Below, piece after piece: positions 19,101 to 20,103 of a stretch of DNA of 20,103 bases (within the stretch, counting starts at the first letter, position 1; each line of letters begins with the position of its first letter). The translations under genes were made by a program, and so were the position numbers. The stretch covers positions 1-20,103 of the forward strand of contig LRSR01014857.1 in the NCBI GenBank assembly GCA_001579985.1. Direction: 5' to 3'. The notes beneath the pieces were generated by a model. The model ran no database searches and was not told the origin of the DNA. It saw only the letters and a program-made list of their open reading frames with translations. The stretch is from Hypsibius dujardini. Lineage: Eukaryota > Tardigrada > Eutardigrada > Parachela > Hypsibiidae.

Positions 19101-19813
19101 CATATTAAACAATAAATCAAGGACCAGCTTAAAGCGAAACAGACAATTACAATTAAAATACATATGCGTTAATTGATATACGGTGTTCGCAGTAATCTAT
19201 GCACGGTTACGACGCTGCTGTGCTTATGCTCACGTGCCCAGCAGTCATTCAGGCGGGGATAGTAAGCGCTGTGCTTATGCTTACCTGCCCAGCAGTCGTT
19301 GAGCCGGGGATAGTACATGGCGCCAGCGGCCGCCTGGGCACTGGCTCGCGCCAGCCACTCCAGCTGGCTCTGATGATGACTGGCCGCAGCTGCGCCCATA
19401 GCCGATGGCGGGTAGAACGCACTCCCGGTCAGCATCTGGAGGGCCGTCGAGGCCGCCGACGAAGAGGAATGACAGACGCCAAAGGGCGACAAGAACCGTG
19501 GCTGCATGGCGCCGCCACTCGGAACACCCGTCATGGAGGTGGGACCGTAGAGCGGCGAACCGGGTGAGAACCCGCTGTGATGCTGCTGCTGGCGTGTGAA
19601 GGCCGGATGGTGGACCGGGCTCGGCGAGTCCGTCGGCTGCGGCTTCGGCGATTCGGAATCGTGTCGAGGTGAGAAACTCGGTGAATGCCTGGCAGGACTC
19701 GCGTCCGAAGTGCCCTTTAAGCAAGGCTCACCATCATCCGTCGTGCCAGGAGGGACTTGCAGAGAGGAAAGGAGAGCGTCGATTCCGAAAGATTTTTTAT
19801 AATTATTAGCCAT
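13101..19813 (-). CDS. mnx: MNX/HB9-class homeobox transcription factor, three exons
   Basis: Exon 1 (19813-19285), exon 2 (14467-14304) and exon 3 (13346-13101, TAG) join in phase to 312 residues. The N-terminus [14 protein letters not shown] matches the family's conserved FxIDALL motif, an Engrailed-homology-like repression segment. A Ser/Pro/His-rich linker follows, with QLEWLARAS near its end, matching the family QLDQWLRAS. The homeodomain (188-247) reads [20 protein letters not shown], then [20 protein letters not shown] and [16 protein letters not shown], with Trp48, Phe49, Gln50 and Asn51 intact. The intron between homeodomain positions 44 and 45 is a site common in homeobox genes. The C-terminus is acidic and Ser-rich. 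MNX proteins bind TAAT-type DNA and specify motor neurons and endoderm. Intron 1 is 4.8 kb, intron 2 is 957 bp. Exon 1 has a second in-phase donor at 19233 (see the duplication entry), giving a possible 329-residue form. Confidence 0.94.
13749..14252. mobile_element. Non-coding 504-bp terminal-inverted-repeat element in mnx intron 2
   Basis: Both ends begin AGGCTCG(A/T)TTAG, then TCCTTACAGGTCGGA and CCAGGACCCCTC. Similarity between the arms continues inward for roughly 200 bases, including AAGTTGTTCCTGA, TTTTGAAACTTGTGGGGG and GGGGGTCTGATTTCCAG. No transposase is present, so it resembles a MITE or fold-back transposon. CCATC occurs just outside both ends and could be a degraded target duplication. 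It sits about 50 bases from the exon-2 donor. Open frames inside it overlap the repeats and are not credible genes. Confidence 0.8.
13803..13833. other. Perfect 13-bp hairpin nested in the fold-back element
   Basis: CTTTGCCCACCCC, loop TCAGG, GGGGTGGGCAAAG. Present only in the left arm of the 13749-14252 element. Confidence 0.75.
14719..14870. repeat. 9-bp tandem repeat (ATGGCACCC)n
   Basis: About 17 units with few changes; each junction makes the palindrome CCATGG. Both strands are open, as Met-Ala-Pro on plus and Met-Gly-Ala on minus, because the unit is three codons. Lies in mnx intron 1. Confidence 0.93.
15341..15416. repeat. (GAGT/GAGG)n followed by (CA)n
   Basis: GGAGTGAGTGAGGGAGTGAG and similar, then CACACCCGCGCCCC, then ten CA units. 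In mnx intron 1. Confidence 0.9.
16096..16222. repeat. (TG)n-rich microsatellite
   Basis: Imperfect GTGTGTCTCTGCCTGCC units, then nearly pure TG from about 16168 with TCTG interruptions. In mnx intron 1. Confidence 0.9.
16535..16568. repeat. 17-bp exact tandem duplication
   Basis: TACAGCTTCGGTCACGT at 16535-16551 and 16552-16568, identical. In mnx intron 1. Confidence 0.93.
16859..16884. repeat. (CAAAAA)n repeat
   Basis: Four units of CAAAAA with flanking A. In mnx intron 1. Confidence 0.85.
17530..17610. repeat. (GACACA)n hexanucleotide repeat
   Basis: About 13 units, nearly pure. It drives an Asp-Thr repeat frame on plus and Val-Cys or Val-Ser frames on minus. In mnx intron 1. Confidence 0.93.
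19214..19315 (-). repeat. 51-bp tandem duplication spanning the mnx exon-1 5' splice site
   Basis: Copy 1 (19315-19265) and copy 2 (19264-19214) each contain the codons for [10 protein letters not shown], a donor and CATAAGCACAGC. Copy 1 has GCAG|GTAAGC, copy 2 has GCAC|GTGAGC. The ten duplicated codons differ at three sites (CGG/CGC, CTC/CTG, AAC/AAT), all synonymous. The segment between the donors is open in frame (GKHKHSA then the second copy), so use of the second donor adds 17 residues. Confidence 0.9.
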
Positions 19814-20103
19814 ACTTTTTAGTGCACTGTGGGCTTCTTAGGGACGTGGATGCAAAGTGCGACGAGAATTTGGAAGAAACTGTTCACAATAAATGCAGAT
19901 GAGAAGGACTTCGTTGCAGTGCCATTGTGTCGAGGGAGAATTCACTTTTTAATGAAGGATATCGGTAGCAGGAACGAGTTTGTCTGGTCGATTTGTTTGC
20001 TAATCAATGGAGATGAGATTTGGCGATCTTTATGGGCGGGGCTATCAGGGGGCGAAGGCGAAGGCGGGTTCAAGTGCTTTAAGGGGAGCCTTCGTAGGAT
20101 TTC
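19814..20103 (-). promoter_or_regulatory. mnx upstream region / 5' UTR
   Basis: Upstream of the mnx ATG on the minus strand I see a GC box followed by an AT-rich element (CCCCGCCCATAAAGATC near 20047-20030) that could be a core promoter, and homeodomain-type sites (TTGATTAG near 20003). A short upstream ORF of 13 codons (19925-19884) would lie in the leader if transcription starts at that element. All promoter calls are by eye. Confidence 0.35.

Larger units (their letters stand above)
14468..19284 (-). other. mnx intron 1 (4.8 kb)
   Basis: Runs from the donor GTAAGC at 19284 to the acceptor CCCCCAG at 14468. It contains several simple repeats and no other gene I can support. Open frames of 80-138 codons here (for example 17353-17769 plus, 18223-18495 plus and 17107-16730 minus) lack a convincing start, recognisable domains or both. 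AT-rich stretches between 18500 and 19200 have TAAT-type core sites that could serve an enhancer, unproven. Confidence 0.6.

Overview
The window looks like nuclear DNA of an animal, probably a small bilaterian invertebrate with a fairly compact genome. It holds spliced genes with GT-AG introns, an MNX/HB9-class homeobox gene, a neuronal calcium sensor with several EF-hands, and a GPI-anchored Ly6-type protein. Many simple repeats and fold-back elements lie between and inside the genes. I see no bacterial operons, CRISPR array, rRNA, tRNA, or transposase or reverse-transcriptase gene. The species cannot be fixed by reading alone; a tardigrade or another tiny ecdysozoan is only a guess.

All four recognisable genes lie on the minus strand, so each is read from high to low coordinates. 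From left to right they are: (1) a secreted Ala/Ser/Gly-rich protein with a putative furin site (1451 to 264), possibly spliced to a Pro/Ala/Thr-rich exon leaving the left edge; (2) a seven-exon neuronal calcium sensor protein of 204 residues (5331 to 2355); (3) a five-exon Ly6/uPAR-like GPI-anchored protein (9595 to 7864) with one reading-frame discrepancy; (4) an mnx homeobox gene of three exons (19813 to 13101). Exons were joined by hand from splice signals, phase agreement and family similarity.

The genes do not form an operon; they have separate intergenic spaces of roughly 0.9, 2.5 and 3.5 kb. MNX, the calcium sensor and Ly6 proteins are all typical of nervous tissue, but functional linkage here is only a suggestion.

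The most striking observation is at the 3' end of mnx exon 1. A 51-bp tandem duplication repeats the end of the coding exon together with its 5' splice site. The two coding copies differ only by synonymous changes and both donors keep the same phase, so the locus may make two MNX isoforms differing by 17 residues. Other items worth checking are a 23-bp-stem hairpin resembling a microRNA precursor (7590-7645), four fold-back elements, a four-unit forkhead-motif array just upstream of the Ly6 gene, a tandem array of possible decoy acceptors in a Ly6 intron, and CTCF-like sites flanking the calcium-sensor gene.
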